Positions 25,367 to 36,004 of a stretch of DNA of 64,000 nt are shown here, piece by piece. The position numbers were made by a program, and so were the translations under genes. The stretch's first letter is position 1. The number at the start of each line of letters is the position of its first letter. Origin of the DNA: a virus. Under the pieces are notes generated by a model. It was not told where the DNA came from and searched no databases. It saw only the letters and a list, made by a program, of their open reading frames with translations. The stretch covers positions 26,313 to 90,312 of IMG/VR virus record IMGVR_UViG_3300022682_000016; one strand, 5' to 3'.

Positions 25367-28300
25367 TTACACCCTTTTGAGAAATTTATGGTATAAATGT
25401 CCAAATCTATACGGCTTGTCTTCTGGTTGATATTTAAAGACGTCTACCAAACCATTATACCTTCTAATATTCTTTATAGCATCACTCAAAACACCTAAGT
25501 TGAAATCAGAGTATTCATCCTGTGTTGAATCTCCAGAAATATCAACAAAATTACCGGTAGAAGCCATTGGCAACATGACTTCAGTCTTATATAAGTAGTC
25601 ATTCTCTATTTGTGAAAACAGTCCGTTACCTATACGATTACAGCCTTCTAAATCATAAACACTGTCACTGTCACTAACAGCCCTCCCTAACAATATGTAA
25701 TCATATTGATATTGGTAAGTAACAATAACGTCTCCTATTGTAGATACACTGTCAGAAGCATTAAGGTTTATAATATCTAATGAATTAGTATCCCGTTCAG
25801 CAAAATTATTAAGAGTTCCAGATGCTGTAGACACAAATTTAGGGGCAATACCATCCGAGTCTTCATCCTCAGTCATATAGGATGGGTATTCAGAAGGTGC
25901 TGTGGCAGGCGTTGTCTGAACACCTGTGTGATAAACTCTTATAATAGATCCTGATGTAGGAACTCTTGAAAGTTTTACATATTTATCCCCAGAATAACTT
26001 ATAGAGGATATGGTGGCTGTCACAGTCTCATCAGACAATAATCTAATAGTTTCTCCAACAGAAAAACTTTTAAGCTGCATAGAAACATTTAAAGTTTTAT
26101 TAGTTACAGATGATAGTTCACCAACAGCTTTTGAAGTTTCACCATATAACTTAACACCAAATGTAAATTCAGCTGGCGGTGCAGAAGATAGTATTAATGA
26201 AACATTTGATGAGTACTTAATGTCCTCTTGATAAATTCGCTCATGAACTGTTTTTATATAACTGATAGGTTCTTGAGAAGACTCTTTTACTAACAATCTC
26301 CCATATCGAGTAGTACCATCAATGTAGTAGTATTTTATAGAGTCTGGGCTAACAGTATGAAAACCTTGAGCATGTTTCTCCCAACTAATTTTAGGTTTTA
26401 GAGTAGAGTTTGTATGCCCCTTAATACTTATAAGAGATCTATTACTATAACTTTCAGCAGTTAGCATGAAGCCGGTCTCTAATATGTTCTCAGGATCTTC
26501 TCCCATATTAAGTCTGGAAACTTCATACTTATAAATATCTTGAATAATGTCTGTAACATCAATAGAAGCCCAAGCAGGTGAATCTATACTTATTTTAGGA
26601 ATATAAAACTCTTTCAAAAATACAGCATCTGAAGAAGTTTTAGCACCGTCCGTACCCCAATCTTTAGTAACCCAATCTTCTGGTATGTTGGTATATTCTT
26701 CAGTTAAGGCATCCCAAGAATATCCTCCAGAGATACTTTCCTGATCCCTATAGTTCCAACAAACTTTGGAAGTATCATACTTCTTTCTTATTCGGTATAA
26801 CCGAAGATAACCAGCTTCTGAAGAATGGTTAATAAATATCTTTAAAACTGCTCTCTTTGTCCACTCCATCTTAGAAGTGGTAAGATTTATTTTAAATAAT
26901 ATTCTCTTTTCACCAGATAATGAGATCTCAGTAGCGGCCCCATCGTAGTAACTTACCCCTTCCGAAGAATCATCTCTAGCAATTATAAGGTCATCACTCT
27001 CCATATCGTCCCAAGCATCTTTTTGTGTAGCACTGCTCGGAACAGTTCCTCCAGAAGGTGGGAAAGTTACGGTAGGGTCAATTGCAGAGATAGTGGCACT
27101 GAAATTGGCATTGTCTGTACCTGTAATTTCGTAACTGGCAGCGTCTTTAAGCTGGAAAGATTTTGAGTACATCTTTACTAAAGAGTCTTCCCAACCAATC
27201 CATGGACTGTGCATACGAAGAAGAATTCCATCATGTCCACTAATATATGGGATTAGACCTGTTCCCGGACTTCCTCCAGAGTTGTTTACAGTAACAATAG
27301 AGTTTGCTACAGAGTTCCAACTAAACAAATCAATAACATTATTAGCTGTAGTAGCTCCTCCAGAACCTAATCGAACATTGAATAGATAGGAATACGGATT
27401 TTCAGGAGAACTTCCTAAAACTTGTAAATCTCCACTAGCGTATGGGCTGTTTGAGGTATACCAGATAGTTGCCCAAAATCTATCATCATTAAGTAAGAAC
27501 TCTAAACCATTATCTGGAGTAGCTAAAGAACTACTTGGATTAACATATCCTGCATAAGGGTCGCCTGTGGATGGCATGACATACAACTTATGCTCTCTAT
27601 CAGACTTAAACCAATGTTGTTTATAGTACTCTAAAATAGTTTGAGTAGTAATACCCAAAGTGTTTTGACATGCTTGAGTAATTCCAGCCATCTTACCAAC
27701 ATTATCCTGATTAGTAAAACTGCTTTTTAGCATGTCTTTATATTTAACAAATCCCTGACTAGTTTCCTGAGCCTTTAAAGGCTGTAGTCCTAAAAGATTT
27801 CCGAAGGAATACCAAAGATCTGCCAAAGATATATCTTTTTGGTCAGACACTACCGGTTTAAAACCTTTTGTATAGATTTGAGAATAATCTATAAACTTAT
27901 CAGCAACTACTTGAAAGTATTTTTCATAAAGAGTTAAAAACTGACTGGCATATGCCATTAGAAAAGTATGGATAAGGTAGGCGTTTACATGAACAGTATC
28001 TCCAGTAGCACCAGTACTTTCTTGTATAGATGTTAGTTTGGAATGTTTTTTATCCATTAAGAAACTGATTTCTCGTTTAGAATAAAGTGCTGACGAGTCC
28101 GCAGGTTCTGTGTGAGCTACGGACCCATCAACAAAAACATTAAAACCGTCTAACATTCGACAAGTTGTTTGCCATAAATGCTCAACATTTGAGGAAAAAT
28201 GTGCAGCTTCTGTGCGATCATAAATACGAGTACCTGGAAGACCTGAGAGTAGGAACTGAAAAAACTTATTTGAATAAGTATCTCTAGGCTCAAAACCTAA

Positions 28301-28687
28301 TGAAGTCACCACCTTTGCAGCTAAAGGTACTGTATAGTTTGAAGTGTTTGTAACAACACCTAAAGCATCTAATCTAACAAACCTTATTCTGTAATAGTAC
28401 ACTGATGAAACGTCTACATCGCTATCTGTGTACTCATCCGTAGTGGCCCATTTTTGGGAAGCTACCAAGGTCCAAGTATCCAAATCAGTACTTCTATAAA
28501 CCTGAGCATACAGGTCAGATGCACTGTCACTAGTATTTCTATGTTTTGCCCAATGAATATATACCTGACCATCACTGGTAGGCACAACTGTAAAACTTTG
28601 AGGCACTATTATAGAAACTACTAAATCTGCCTCGAATAGGTAGTCTGGAAGATTTGGAGTAGCTGTTTCATATGTAAAATGAGCCAT
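25367..28687 (-). CDS. Large tail/baseplate protein with fibronectin III-like domain, 1106 aa
   Basis: Residues about 30-125 look like a fibronectin type III domain (VYIHWAKHRN, YAQVYRSTDLDTW, YYYRIRFVRLD). The next part is helical with aromatic-rich segments (LADLWYSFGNLLGLQPLK), as in tail proteins that bridge baseplate and fibres. The C-terminal half is beta-rich and contains a DNRS-like carbohydrate-binding layout (KRAVLKIFINHSS, TSKVCWNYRDQ, IDVTDIIQDIYK), as found in secreted adhesins. It has no enzyme motif. It lies between fibre-like genes. Virion role likely, exact part unknown. Confidence 0.65.
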   Translation of the reverse strand: MAHFTYETATPNLPDYLFEADLVVSIIVPQSFTVVPTSDGQVYIHWAKHRNTSDSASDLYAQVYRSTDLDTWTLVASQKWATTDEYTDSDVDVSSVYYYRIRFVRLDALGVVTNTSNYTVPLAAKVVTSLGFEPRDTYSNKFFQFLLSGLPGTRIYDRTEAAHFSSNVEHLWQTTCRMLDGFNVFVDGSVAHTEPADSSALYSKREISFLMDKKHSKLTSIQESTGATGDTVHVNAYLIHTFLMAYASQFLTLYEKYFQVVADKFIDYSQIYTKGFKPVVSDQKDISLADLWYSFGNLLGLQPLKAQETSQGFVKYKDMLKSSFTNQDNVGKMAGITQACQNTLGITTQTILEYYKQHWFKSDREHKLYVMPSTGDPYAGYVNPSSSLATPDNGLEFLLNDDRFWATIWYTSNSPYASGDLQVLGSSPENPYSYLFNVRLGSGGATTANNVIDLFSWNSVANSIVTVNNSGGSPGTGLIPYISGHDGILLRMHSPWIGWEDSLVKMYSKSFQLKDAASYEITGTDNANFSATISAIDPTVTFPPSGGTVPSSATQKDAWDDMESDDLIIARDDSSEGVSYYDGAATEISLSGEKRILFKINLTTSKMEWTKRAVLKIFINHSSEAGYLRLYRIRKKYDTSKVCWNYRDQESISGGYSWDALTEEYTNIPEDWVTKDWGTDGAKTSSDAVFLKEFYIPKISIDSPAWASIDVTDIIQDIYKYEVSRLNMGEDPENILETGFMLTAESYSNRSLISIKGHTNSTLKPKISWEKHAQGFHTVSPDSIKYYYIDGTTRYGRLLVKESSQEPISYIKTVHERIYQEDIKYSSNVSLILSSAPPAEFTFGVKLYGETSKAVGELSSVTNKTLNVSMQLKSFSVGETIRLLSDETVTATISSISYSGDKYVKLSRVPTSGSIIRVYHTGVQTTPATAPSEYPSYMTEDEDSDGIAPKFVSTASGTLNNFAERDTNSLDIINLNASDSVSTIGDVIVTYQYQYDYILLGRAVSDSDSVYDLEGCNRIGNGLFSQIENDYLYKTEVMLPMASTGNFVDISGDSTQDEYSDFNLGVLSDAIKNIRRYNGLVDVFKYQPEDKPYRFGHLYHKFLKRV

Positions 28688-28696
28688 TATGATTCC

Positions 28697-29014
28697 TTAT
28701 ACAAAATAAGCTGTCAAAATAGACCGCATACGATTTTTTTCGTCTTCCGATAAATCACTCTTATTAGCCATCTCAACCAAAACATCTTTAACCATTTTAA
28801 GAACGGCAACACGTCTATGAACAGTTAACTCTTCAGTTGTAATAGCTGCATCAATAAGAGTAGCAATATGTTCTCCAGAGCCACCCTTTCTAAATGCGTT
28901 AAAAGCATTTAATAAGAAATTATCATGGATATTAAAATCTTTAGGGTTTATAGAACTATTGTCATTAGACGAGATAATCTTGTCCAGACACTTCTTTATG
29001 TCACCAGCTTTCAT
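28697..29014 (-). CDS. Hypothetical protein, 105 aa
   Basis: Not recognised. Small, helical, charged, with no membrane segment. An AAAGGAA ribosome site precedes the ATG and the frame sits tightly between virion genes (10 and 16 bases), so it is probably a small structural or assembly protein of the tail-fibre module. Confidence 0.55.
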   Translation of the reverse strand: MKAGDIKKCLDKIISSNDNSSINPKDFNIHDNFLLNAFNAFRKGGSGEHIATLIDAAITTEELTVHRRVAVLKMVKDVLVEMANKSDLSEDEKNRMRSILTAYFV

Positions 29015-29030
29015 ATTATTCCTTTAATGT

Positions 29031-29375
29031 TTATTCCTTATTAGGAATTGTTTCGGCCTCTTTAACTTTTTCATATAGCTTCATAAGCAATCGCCCATAG
29101 GTGACAGTTGCTAATCCAGCAGAGCTATCCAAACAAGACATACAAATAGCATGCTCGCTTTCTTTAAGAATAAGTTCCGTATCAGAAAATGTAATAGACT
29201 CTCCAGGACCTTGTGGAGTATCAACAATCGATTTAGTAGCATTCTCCTCTAATTTATCCATAATAGGAGATCGCTCCCGAACATCCTGCATTGTAAGCCC
29301 TCTTTGTGGGTTACCTTGGTTAAGAGTATCGTAAAGGTTTTTAACCTCATCCTTTGTCAGTTTCACTTTTTTCAT
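29031..29375 (-). CDS. Hypothetical protein, 114 aa
   Basis: Not recognised. The N-terminus is Lys-rich (MKKVKLTKDEVKNLYDTLN). A later CMSC pair (AICMSCLDS) could bind metal or form a disulphide. An AAAAGGA ribosome site is present. It lies between the fibre gene at 29421 and another small gene. The function is unknown. Confidence 0.55.
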   Translation of the reverse strand: MKKVKLTKDEVKNLYDTLNQGNPQRGLTMQDVRERSPIMDKLEENATKSIVDTPQGPGESITFSDTELILKESEHAICMSCLDSSAGLATVTYGRLLMKLYEKVKEAETIPNKE

Positions 29376-29420
29376 AGTTCATCCTTTTTGTTAAGTAATG
29401 TATTAGTTATAGGATTTACA

Positions 29421-31706
29421 TTATGTCATAGCATTCCAAAGTGTAGATCCATCTTGATTTATATATAAGTATCCATTAGAGGGGCACCACACCATTGCAC
29501 CTATGGGAGCAGCTGTTGTTGGTGGTGATGATACCACAGGTATCTTCCAATAGGAATCAGAATTAGAGTTAAACGTACCAAAAACACACGTTCTGTTTGC
29601 ACTAGTAAAGCCCACATTAGAAGTAGCGAAATCGTGTGCAAACACTACATAATCATTATGGATAAGTGCTACTCTATCCCCTGTTAAATCAATTCTTTCG
29701 TTAATATTATCGTTTACATATGCATATATATGAGTATCTTTACATACAACTCTACCAATAGTAGCACCAGCTGGATTTTTAGTGTATAAATCTATTTGTC
29801 TATCTACCATATTAAAATAAGTGTCAGAACTGACACTAATGTTTGAAGAGGTATTAGTAAGTGATAACGTCTGGAATCCATTAATATATCCCCGTAACTC
29901 ATTAGCGTACACCCCAAAAAAATTATTTATATCTTTGTATATTACAGTAAATAAGGAAGATACTCTAAATCTTAAATGGCCACTTAAATATGCGGATATA
30001 TATGAAGTTGTGGATTCTACGTAATTTCCTGAAGTACTTATGTCATACCCAACTTTAACATAACTACTTTTCATGTCAATAGCTAACTTTGAGTCAGTAT
30101 AAGCACTTAGTTGATTATCAGCATTAGTAGCTTCCCAATACGTATTTGCGGAAGTATGTGTTCGTATATATGAGGACGTAGCTAATATTCTTGGATAAGT
30201 AGAGGAATCAAAAGCTAAATAGGTACCACTTGTTAAAGCATAGAGTTTTAATTTTGAATCTACCACAACAAAAGTACTTAGAGAGTTAGATCCAAAATAA
30301 GTAGTGTCAATGTCATAACCTATACGTTGGTCAGTACTATTTACTTTAAATCTTTGTAAAGTTGACGCGGATCCTGTTTTAGAATACATTGAAATTTCGT
30401 CACCAGTATTAATGGTTAAAAATGTGTATGCAGAGGTTAATAATTGAATAGTGGCAGAAGTTGTTTTTATATAAGGATAAGTTGACGTATCAACACCTAT
30501 ATAAACATTGGCATTCGTTAAATTAATTCTAGTTTTACCAGCAAGAGATACTGTTGTTGAAATACCTAAATTCATATCTATGGCATGTTTAGTACCCGAA
30601 TTAAGAATATCGGGGCCAATAGCAGCTTGTGATGCTGAAGATAATACAGTTGTATTTGATCCTACTTGAATCCTAGCACCTACAGAACCTTTAACATCTA
30701 AATTATATGATGGCGTATTAGCTGCACTTGAATATGTCCAATTACCAATACCTGCAATTCTATTACCACTACCATCTACAAAACCATGAATAACAGTTTT
30801 CTCTTTTATAGAATTGGCAGCTGGAATAGTGGTTCCTGGGACATTATCAAAACTTCTTACATGTATATTGTCTGTGTCATAATTAACAGCAATCTTAAAC
30901 TCTGTCCAAACCCCATTAAGAGCTATCTCACCACCATCAGATCCAAAGTCGTTAGATCTGGATATATTATAAGCATCGTCAGTAAGTTTTATAACCCAAG
31001 AATTATCGGATGTTTTATAAGCCGGTACTTTATTCCAAACAATGTATTCTGAACCATCAGCACTTGAGTAAAAAACATTAAACCTAGCTACAAGTTTAAG
31101 GTTTTGACCAGAGTCTGCATACGCAGGAACAACTGAAACTTCTTCCACAAGTTCTGATATAGTATCTGGAAGACTTGTTAATTTTAAATACATTGTTGAT
31201 TCATCGGAAGAACCGCCAAACTCTTCTGAAAGAACAGTGCCACCTGCAAATGCTAAGTTATCTGAAATAGACTCAGTACTACCCAAAGAAGCTTTAACCA
31301 ATTGTTTTAAGTTTGGATCACTGATGTCCGTTCTATCAACAATAACAGCTGCTCTTTGAAAACTTCCCAAAGAACTGTCAGATGATGGTCTTGCTACAAC
31401 ACTATATAAAGTAGTTCCTAAATTACCAGAAGTTGTGCCATCTAAATTAAGACGTTCAAAATCGTATTCGCCCGGTCTTAGAGTAGCATCTGCAATAGTT
31501 GCTGACACTTGAGCACCGTCTTCATCAACTACCCGTGTAGCTTTCGTAACAGTACCATATTGAAAAACAGCATTATCACCACCAGCAGTAGGGTCTGGTT
31601 TTATCTCAATACGACCTTCATATAGCAGAAGTTCTAAATCATTCTTAGGTAGATAGTTATCCGAATCTTGGACAACTACTGTATAATTTCTGTATAGGGT
31701 AGGCAT
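29421..31706 (-). CDS. Tail fibre-like protein, 761 aa
   Basis: The N-terminal 300 residues have globular beta-rich character. From about 320 to 640 there are degenerate repeats of strand pairs (YIGVDTSTYPYIKTTSATI, RIGYDIDTTYFGS, KVGYDISTSGNYVESTTSY) typical of trimeric fibre shafts. The C-terminus (PPTTAAPIGAMVWCPSNGYL) matches the short closing fold common in fibre tips. It is encoded directly after the baseplate J protein, the usual place for fibres. TAAGGAG ribosome site. A role in receptor contact is inferred. Confidence 0.7.
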   Translation of the reverse strand: MPTLYRNYTVVVQDSDNYLPKNDLELLLYEGRIEIKPDPTAGGDNAVFQYGTVTKATRVVDEDGAQVSATIADATLRPGEYDFERLNLDGTTSGNLGTTLYSVVARPSSDSSLGSFQRAAVIVDRTDISDPNLKQLVKASLGSTESISDNLAFAGGTVLSEEFGGSSDESTMYLKLTSLPDTISELVEEVSVVPAYADSGQNLKLVARFNVFYSSADGSEYIVWNKVPAYKTSDNSWVIKLTDDAYNISRSNDFGSDGGEIALNGVWTEFKIAVNYDTDNIHVRSFDNVPGTTIPAANSIKEKTVIHGFVDGSGNRIAGIGNWTYSSAANTPSYNLDVKGSVGARIQVGSNTTVLSSASQAAIGPDILNSGTKHAIDMNLGISTTVSLAGKTRINLTNANVYIGVDTSTYPYIKTTSATIQLLTSAYTFLTINTGDEISMYSKTGSASTLQRFKVNSTDQRIGYDIDTTYFGSNSLSTFVVVDSKLKLYALTSGTYLAFDSSTYPRILATSSYIRTHTSANTYWEATNADNQLSAYTDSKLAIDMKSSYVKVGYDISTSGNYVESTTSYISAYLSGHLRFRVSSLFTVIYKDINNFFGVYANELRGYINGFQTLSLTNTSSNISVSSDTYFNMVDRQIDLYTKNPAGATIGRVVCKDTHIYAYVNDNINERIDLTGDRVALIHNDYVVFAHDFATSNVGFTSANRTCVFGTFNSNSDSYWKIPVVSSPPTTAAPIGAMVWCPSNGYLYINQDGSTLWNAMT

Positions 31707-31722
31707 AGCAACTACTCCTTAA

Positions 31723-33318
31723 TTAAATTCCGCCAGAAGAGGCTGTAAAGTTTGAAAGATTGGCTGCGCTGTATTCAAATAAAACATCATATAACGAAGC
31801 GTATTGATTACTTAGAATAGTGGAGGGGTCACTTAAGTCTCCAGTAACAGTATTTACAACAAAAAAGGTATCTCTATCATAAGAAATTACACCGTCTGTG
31901 CGTAGAATTATCTCAGCAATGTCAGAATGAGTAATATCCTCACCAATCTGTTTTCTAGCATATTGACGACCAAATGTTGTGGTACCTCCATTAAAATATG
32001 TAGATATGTTTTCAGAAACATTTTCTTGAACATCTGAAGCTGCGTATCCAAAAGCTGTTTGAATCTCGACAATAACTCTAATAGGAATATCTGCGGCTTT
32101 TCTAACAAGAACTGAAGGACCGATCATCTTTTCTTCAGTATCATCAAAAACACTTTGAAGCTTATATGGATTCCTATCATAGTTATAAAGAACTTTTAAT
32201 TTACGCTGATAACTTGAAGTGTTTAAAGCCATCTTTATCCTAATCTTATCATTGGCTTTAGGAGATCCAGAAAATGTATTAGTATCCTGAACAATTGATA
32301 CAACTGTATTGGTTCCATCAGGAACTACTTGTTCTTCAGTGCCTCCAAGTGTGTATATAAATATTGTCGGAGTTATTGTTGAAATCATAGGTTGGTTCTT
32401 AGGTATGAAATCAAACTGTTCCTCATCAGCATTATTAGCCTCTCCGGGCCAATACATAGTCTCTTCTATAAGCTCTGTATCATTTGATGAAAATTGTGTA
32501 AAGACGTCACACACCGATCCGATATAAACTGATTCATCATCAATATCCTCATCCAAAGCTATAGAATCATCTACATAAGATTCAGCTTCAGCAATTCTCT
32601 CAAAAGCAGCTTTGGATCCATTCACTCTTTGTGTCCACACATCCTGAGCACGGTTTATTAAATCTAAATCAGATTCTATGTCTGTACCTCCATTAATGGC
32701 TTGTTGATTAGAACAATATGAAAAGTTTGTTGGTTTAGGGGTAACAGTTGTTATTGATCCGGCAACTGCATTGGTACTGTATCCTGTGGACCCTGCTTGG
32801 ATAGGTATTTTTACATAATACAGACCCAAACTTGAATTAAATGTTGGGACGACATCAGATACCGAACTTGTTGGGTAATAGCTAAGTCCAGATTTACTGA
32901 TAAATTCTGTGCCGTTATTCCAAGATACCGGAGCGGCATCTGTTAAGAATACGGTAACATTTCCGGAAGAGGCAGTTCCTGAATTTCTAGTAATTCCCCA
33001 ATCACTAACATAAGCGTCTAATCGAGCAGATAGTAAATCATCAACATCATCAATAGAATAGGGTGTCCCATCCTGTTTGAACCCTAAAATAGATGCTAAA
33101 GAAGTCTTAAATGCTGTATCATTAATTACTGATATAAATTTTGTAAGGTTACGGGTACGGTCTTCTAACTCCAATAACACTTCATAACGATAAAACTCAT
33201 TTGAAGGAGCATCTACAACAACGTCATACTCTGTATCACCGGCAACTAACCTGACATCTGATCTAAGATCCAGAATGGAGTCTACTATTTCTTGTTTTAT
33301 ACTGGCTAGGCTTCTCAT
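31723..33318 (-). CDS. Baseplate J-like protein, 531 aa
   Basis: Shows the family layout: an N-terminal helical segment, then a strand-rich central part with GTEFISKSGLSYYPTSSV, IPIQAGSTGYSTNAVAGSI and NGGTDIESDLDLINRA, the last being the conserved GG-D-E-S-D...R-A block of baseplate J proteins (Mu gp47, P2 gpJ, T4 gp6 group). It forms the wedges around the hub in contractile tails. It lies between the gp25-like protein and the fibre gene, as in many myophages. Ribosome site TAGGAGA. Confidence 0.82.
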   Translation of the reverse strand: MRSLASIKQEIVDSILDLRSDVRLVAGDTEYDVVVDAPSNEFYRYEVLLELEDRTRNLTKFISVINDTAFKTSLASILGFKQDGTPYSIDDVDDLLSARLDAYVSDWGITRNSGTASSGNVTVFLTDAAPVSWNNGTEFISKSGLSYYPTSSVSDVVPTFNSSLGLYYVKIPIQAGSTGYSTNAVAGSITTVTPKPTNFSYCSNQQAINGGTDIESDLDLINRAQDVWTQRVNGSKAAFERIAEAESYVDDSIALDEDIDDESVYIGSVCDVFTQFSSNDTELIEETMYWPGEANNADEEQFDFIPKNQPMISTITPTIFIYTLGGTEEQVVPDGTNTVVSIVQDTNTFSGSPKANDKIRIKMALNTSSYQRKLKVLYNYDRNPYKLQSVFDDTEEKMIGPSVLVRKAADIPIRVIVEIQTAFGYAASDVQENVSENISTYFNGGTTTFGRQYARKQIGEDITHSDIAEIILRTDGVISYDRDTFFVVNTVTGDLSDPSTILSNQYASLYDVLFEYSAANLSNFTASSGGI

Positions 33319-33329
33319 TTAAAAATCTC

Positions 33330-33809
33330 CTACACTACCGAGATTGGGACATCGGTAGTAGACTGTGTTCGTATAGACATTTGAACCTTACTCTTGGTTG
33401 GATCACTAGGATCTTCTGTAACAACTAATTTACCCATAGTATTTATTAAGTCGTTACCTTCAAGATTCTGTTTTTCAGCCTGTTCATCTATTAGTAGTTT
33501 TTTTGCTAATATGGCCATACTAATATCCATAAATAAACTACCTCGTCGTACTAATATATCCTTCTCCCCAATTAAAGAGTATATATTAGTACCTAGTCCA
33601 TTCGGTTGTTTTTCCGTAAATACATTCTTAAGTGTTGTCTGAACCACAGCATCTTGATCCCTAATAACTTTTAATTTACCATTACCATCTAGATCCCAAT
33701 CACAATAACGCCAATCTTCTGGATTAGATGTAGAATCCCCAAAAAGTATTTCTAAAGGATTCTGTCCTTCGTAGTTTACTAACTGAAAATATTTTTTAGG
33801 TGATGCCAT
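33330..33809 (-). CDS. Possible gp25-like baseplate wedge protein, 159 aa
   Basis: Contains a block resembling the gp25/W family: DWDLDGNGKLKVIRDQDAVV, then a run through GLGTNIYSLIGEKD, where that family has a conserved D-A-V...L-x-T-x-x-G-x...P...G pattern. It stands directly before the baseplate J gene, the standard gp25 place. A sheath-initiating wedge role would follow. Similarity is weak, so position carries much of the weight. Confidence 0.5.
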   Translation of the reverse strand: MASPKKYFQLVNYEGQNPLEILFGDSTSNPEDWRYCDWDLDGNGKLKVIRDQDAVVQTTLKNVFTEKQPNGLGTNIYSLIGEKDILVRRGSLFMDISMAILAKKLLIDEQAEKQNLEGNDLINTMGKLVVTEDPSDPTKSKVQMSIRTQSTTDVPISVV

Positions 33810-33818
33810 GTCTATGCC

Positions 33819-34436
33819 TTAGTTATAATTAATTGTTCCAGCAGCTGATCCAGTAAATGATGCTGTACCAACAACACCGGCAGCGGCGGGTACTGTAATA
33901 GTTCCAGATAAACCTGTTACAATATAAGGTTCCAAAATAGACCAAGAATCTTCAAAGCTGGTCGGTTTTGTATTTAACATATCTGTCTGACATAACGGAC
34001 CTTGAGCAGCCATTGCCGGAAAAGTAACTACACCAGCACCACTTAAGGTTCCTATAGATGATGGATCCCATCCCGTTATGGTTGCTACCGGTGCAGCTAA
34101 CCATGTAGCTAACACTGAAAAGAAAAGTGGTATCCCGGCACCGGGTACTGTAGATCCTGTAGAAATAGAACTCAATAAAGAAGTTTTTAACACAGATGCG
34201 CTAAGGTATGTAATATCAACCGTACAGGATCCAGAATATGGTGAAGGAGGTGTTGGAGGTGTGATAACACCAGTAACTGTGCAGACTATAGTCGCATTAG
34301 TATCTGTATCAGAAACATAGCTATAAATACTATTAGCCACAGCCTCATAGGCTGAGTCCTGCCATTGAGACGTTCCTAAAGAAGCCCAATCAATGCTAGA
34401 TAGTTCATTAACTATAGAATCTTTTAAATTACCCAT
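33819..34436 (-). CDS. Hypothetical baseplate-region protein, 205 aa
   Basis: Not recognised. Ala/Ser/Thr/Gly-rich with a Pro-rich joint (ITPPTPPSPYSG) between a helical start and a beta-rich rest, giving the look of a virion structural protein. It lies between the spike and the gp25-like protein. No clear ribosome site is seen ahead of the ATG. Confidence 0.55.
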   Translation of the reverse strand: MGNLKDSIVNELSSIDWASLGTSQWQDSAYEAVANSIYSYVSDTDTNATIVCTVTGVITPPTPPSPYSGSCTVDITYLSASVLKTSLLSSISTGSTVPGAGIPLFFSVLATWLAAPVATITGWDPSSIGTLSGAGVVTFPAMAAQGPLCQTDMLNTKPTSFEDSWSILEPYIVTGLSGTITVPAAAGVVGTASFTGSAAGTINYN

Positions 34437-34447
34437 TATTTGTTATA

Positions 34448-36004
34448 CTAACATCTCACTTTTGTGTTACCAACAGCCAAGGGCGCTCCGGTAAATAAAC
34501 AATTAGGTAAATTTGCACATAATTGTTTATTGGGATTATCTCCTAATTCAACAGAAGCCCCAGATATAGACACTGTCCCACCTGCGGTCACATTAGCATC
34601 TCCATCAACTATAACATTAATATTACCAGTAAGTTTAAGATCTAAATTAGATTTAGAATCTAATTCTACAGAACCTTCCGGAGAAACTTTTAATTTAAAA
34701 TTGTAATCAGAACTTGAACCTCCACCAGCTTTTATATACGTCTCAACAGTACCATCTGGAGAAACTTTATTGTCATAAGTAGCTGTTCCTGCAGAGGTGT
34801 CCTCATTTATTCTGAGTCTTGCAGTTCCGTCTGATAAATATTCTCTATGTACCCAGTTTTTAGTATTTACAGAACCGTCTGAAAGAAGCATCGTGGTCTT
34901 TATCTTAAAGTCATCGTTACCACCAACAAATGTAAGATTGTCTCCCACAATACGTCTATTAACGTGTCTGGGTATGAATTCTTTTAAATCACCAGAATCA
35001 GTAATAGTATTTACATATCCATAAGTAGTTTCTGTTGGGCCTATAATTGTTTGGGCACGATCCTGCTTTACAGAGTAAGTTGTTCCAGACTCTGTCTGCC
35101 CATCTGAATTTTCTGAATATTTACGAATAACTACTGGTACAAATTTCCATTTGTCAAATCTTGGGAGTAATCCCCTACTAACAGTTCTGTTAGGATCTTT
35201 ATCTCCTGCAATTTTAAATTGCTTTACCCGCTGTTGGTATTGAACAAGATTTAATGCTTGGGGAGCAAACGGTTCTTCCTGGTTAGCTAAATTTGACTCG
35301 TCACTTTGGACATCATCATAATAAGAGTCCTGTTCAGAAATAGTTGTGAGGTCTGATACATCATTTTGACCACTATCTATACGACCCATAGTTGTTAAAA
35401 ATTCATGTTCCGGATTTCGTGATAATGATACTATTCGACCAAACTTATCAAAAAAGGTTTCTCCACCGGGGTACTGAATAATCCTACCCGTGTCTTCATT
35501 TAATGTACTTTCAGATTGTGAAGATTTATCATATTGATTATCTGCAAAGGGGTAGTCACCTAATGCTCCTGGTGAGTTTGCCATTGCACTTCTTATAATA
35601 CGTTCACCGCTATCTAACAAGTGAGATTTACTAAACAACTGCTTATTATATGTGTCAATAGTACACCCATCCAATATAACTGGGATTTGAACATTTAATC
35701 TATTCATCCAAGCAATAACTACTCTATCACCCCAATTTAGGCATCGTTGACTCTGAGCAGCAAAACCAAAATCTGTTATATGATATACCGAATCTAAACC
35801 AATACCTCGATCAAGTTCTACAGTGTATGTACCATCCCAAATATTTTGCCCCTTATTGCCTTCAGGACCATTAACTTCAGCTGCACCTAAATCTTCTGTT
35901 AGTCCATCTACAGCAATAAAGTTCCTACCTCTAATAGTGCCTTCTTCTAAAGTTATGTTATTAGGCATTATAACATTGCTAAAAGCTTCTGAAGCACTAA
36001 ACAT
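34448..36004 (-). CDS. Baseplate central spike-like protein, 518 aa
   Basis: The start is taken as the ATG at 36004: GAGGAGG lies nine bases ahead of it, while the upstream in-frame TTG at 36022 has no ribosome site. This start overlaps the stop of the hub gene by eight bases (ATGTTTAG). The middle has an OB-fold-like region (CLNWGDRVVIAWMNRLNV). The C-terminus has strand repeats (NINVIVDGDANVTAGGTVSI, SGASVELG) typical of the triple-stranded beta-helix needle of gpV/gp5 spikes. It would pierce the outer membrane on contraction. No lysozyme domain is seen. Confidence 0.72.
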   Translation of the reverse strand: MFSASEAFSNVIMPNNITLEEGTIRGRNFIAVDGLTEDLGAAEVNGPEGNKGQNIWDGTYTVELDRGIGLDSVYHITDFGFAAQSQRCLNWGDRVVIAWMNRLNVQIPVILDGCTIDTYNKQLFSKSHLLDSGERIIRSAMANSPGALGDYPFADNQYDKSSQSESTLNEDTGRIIQYPGGETFFDKFGRIVSLSRNPEHEFLTTMGRIDSGQNDVSDLTTISEQDSYYDDVQSDESNLANQEEPFAPQALNLVQYQQRVKQFKIAGDKDPNRTVSRGLLPRFDKWKFVPVVIRKYSENSDGQTESGTTYSVKQDRAQTIIGPTETTYGYVNTITDSGDLKEFIPRHVNRRIVGDNLTFVGGNDDFKIKTTMLLSDGSVNTKNWVHREYLSDGTARLRINEDTSAGTATYDNKVSPDGTVETYIKAGGGSSSDYNFKLKVSPEGSVELDSKSNLDLKLTGNINVIVDGDANVTAGGTVSISGASVELGDNPNKQLCANLPNCLFTGAPLAVGNTKVRC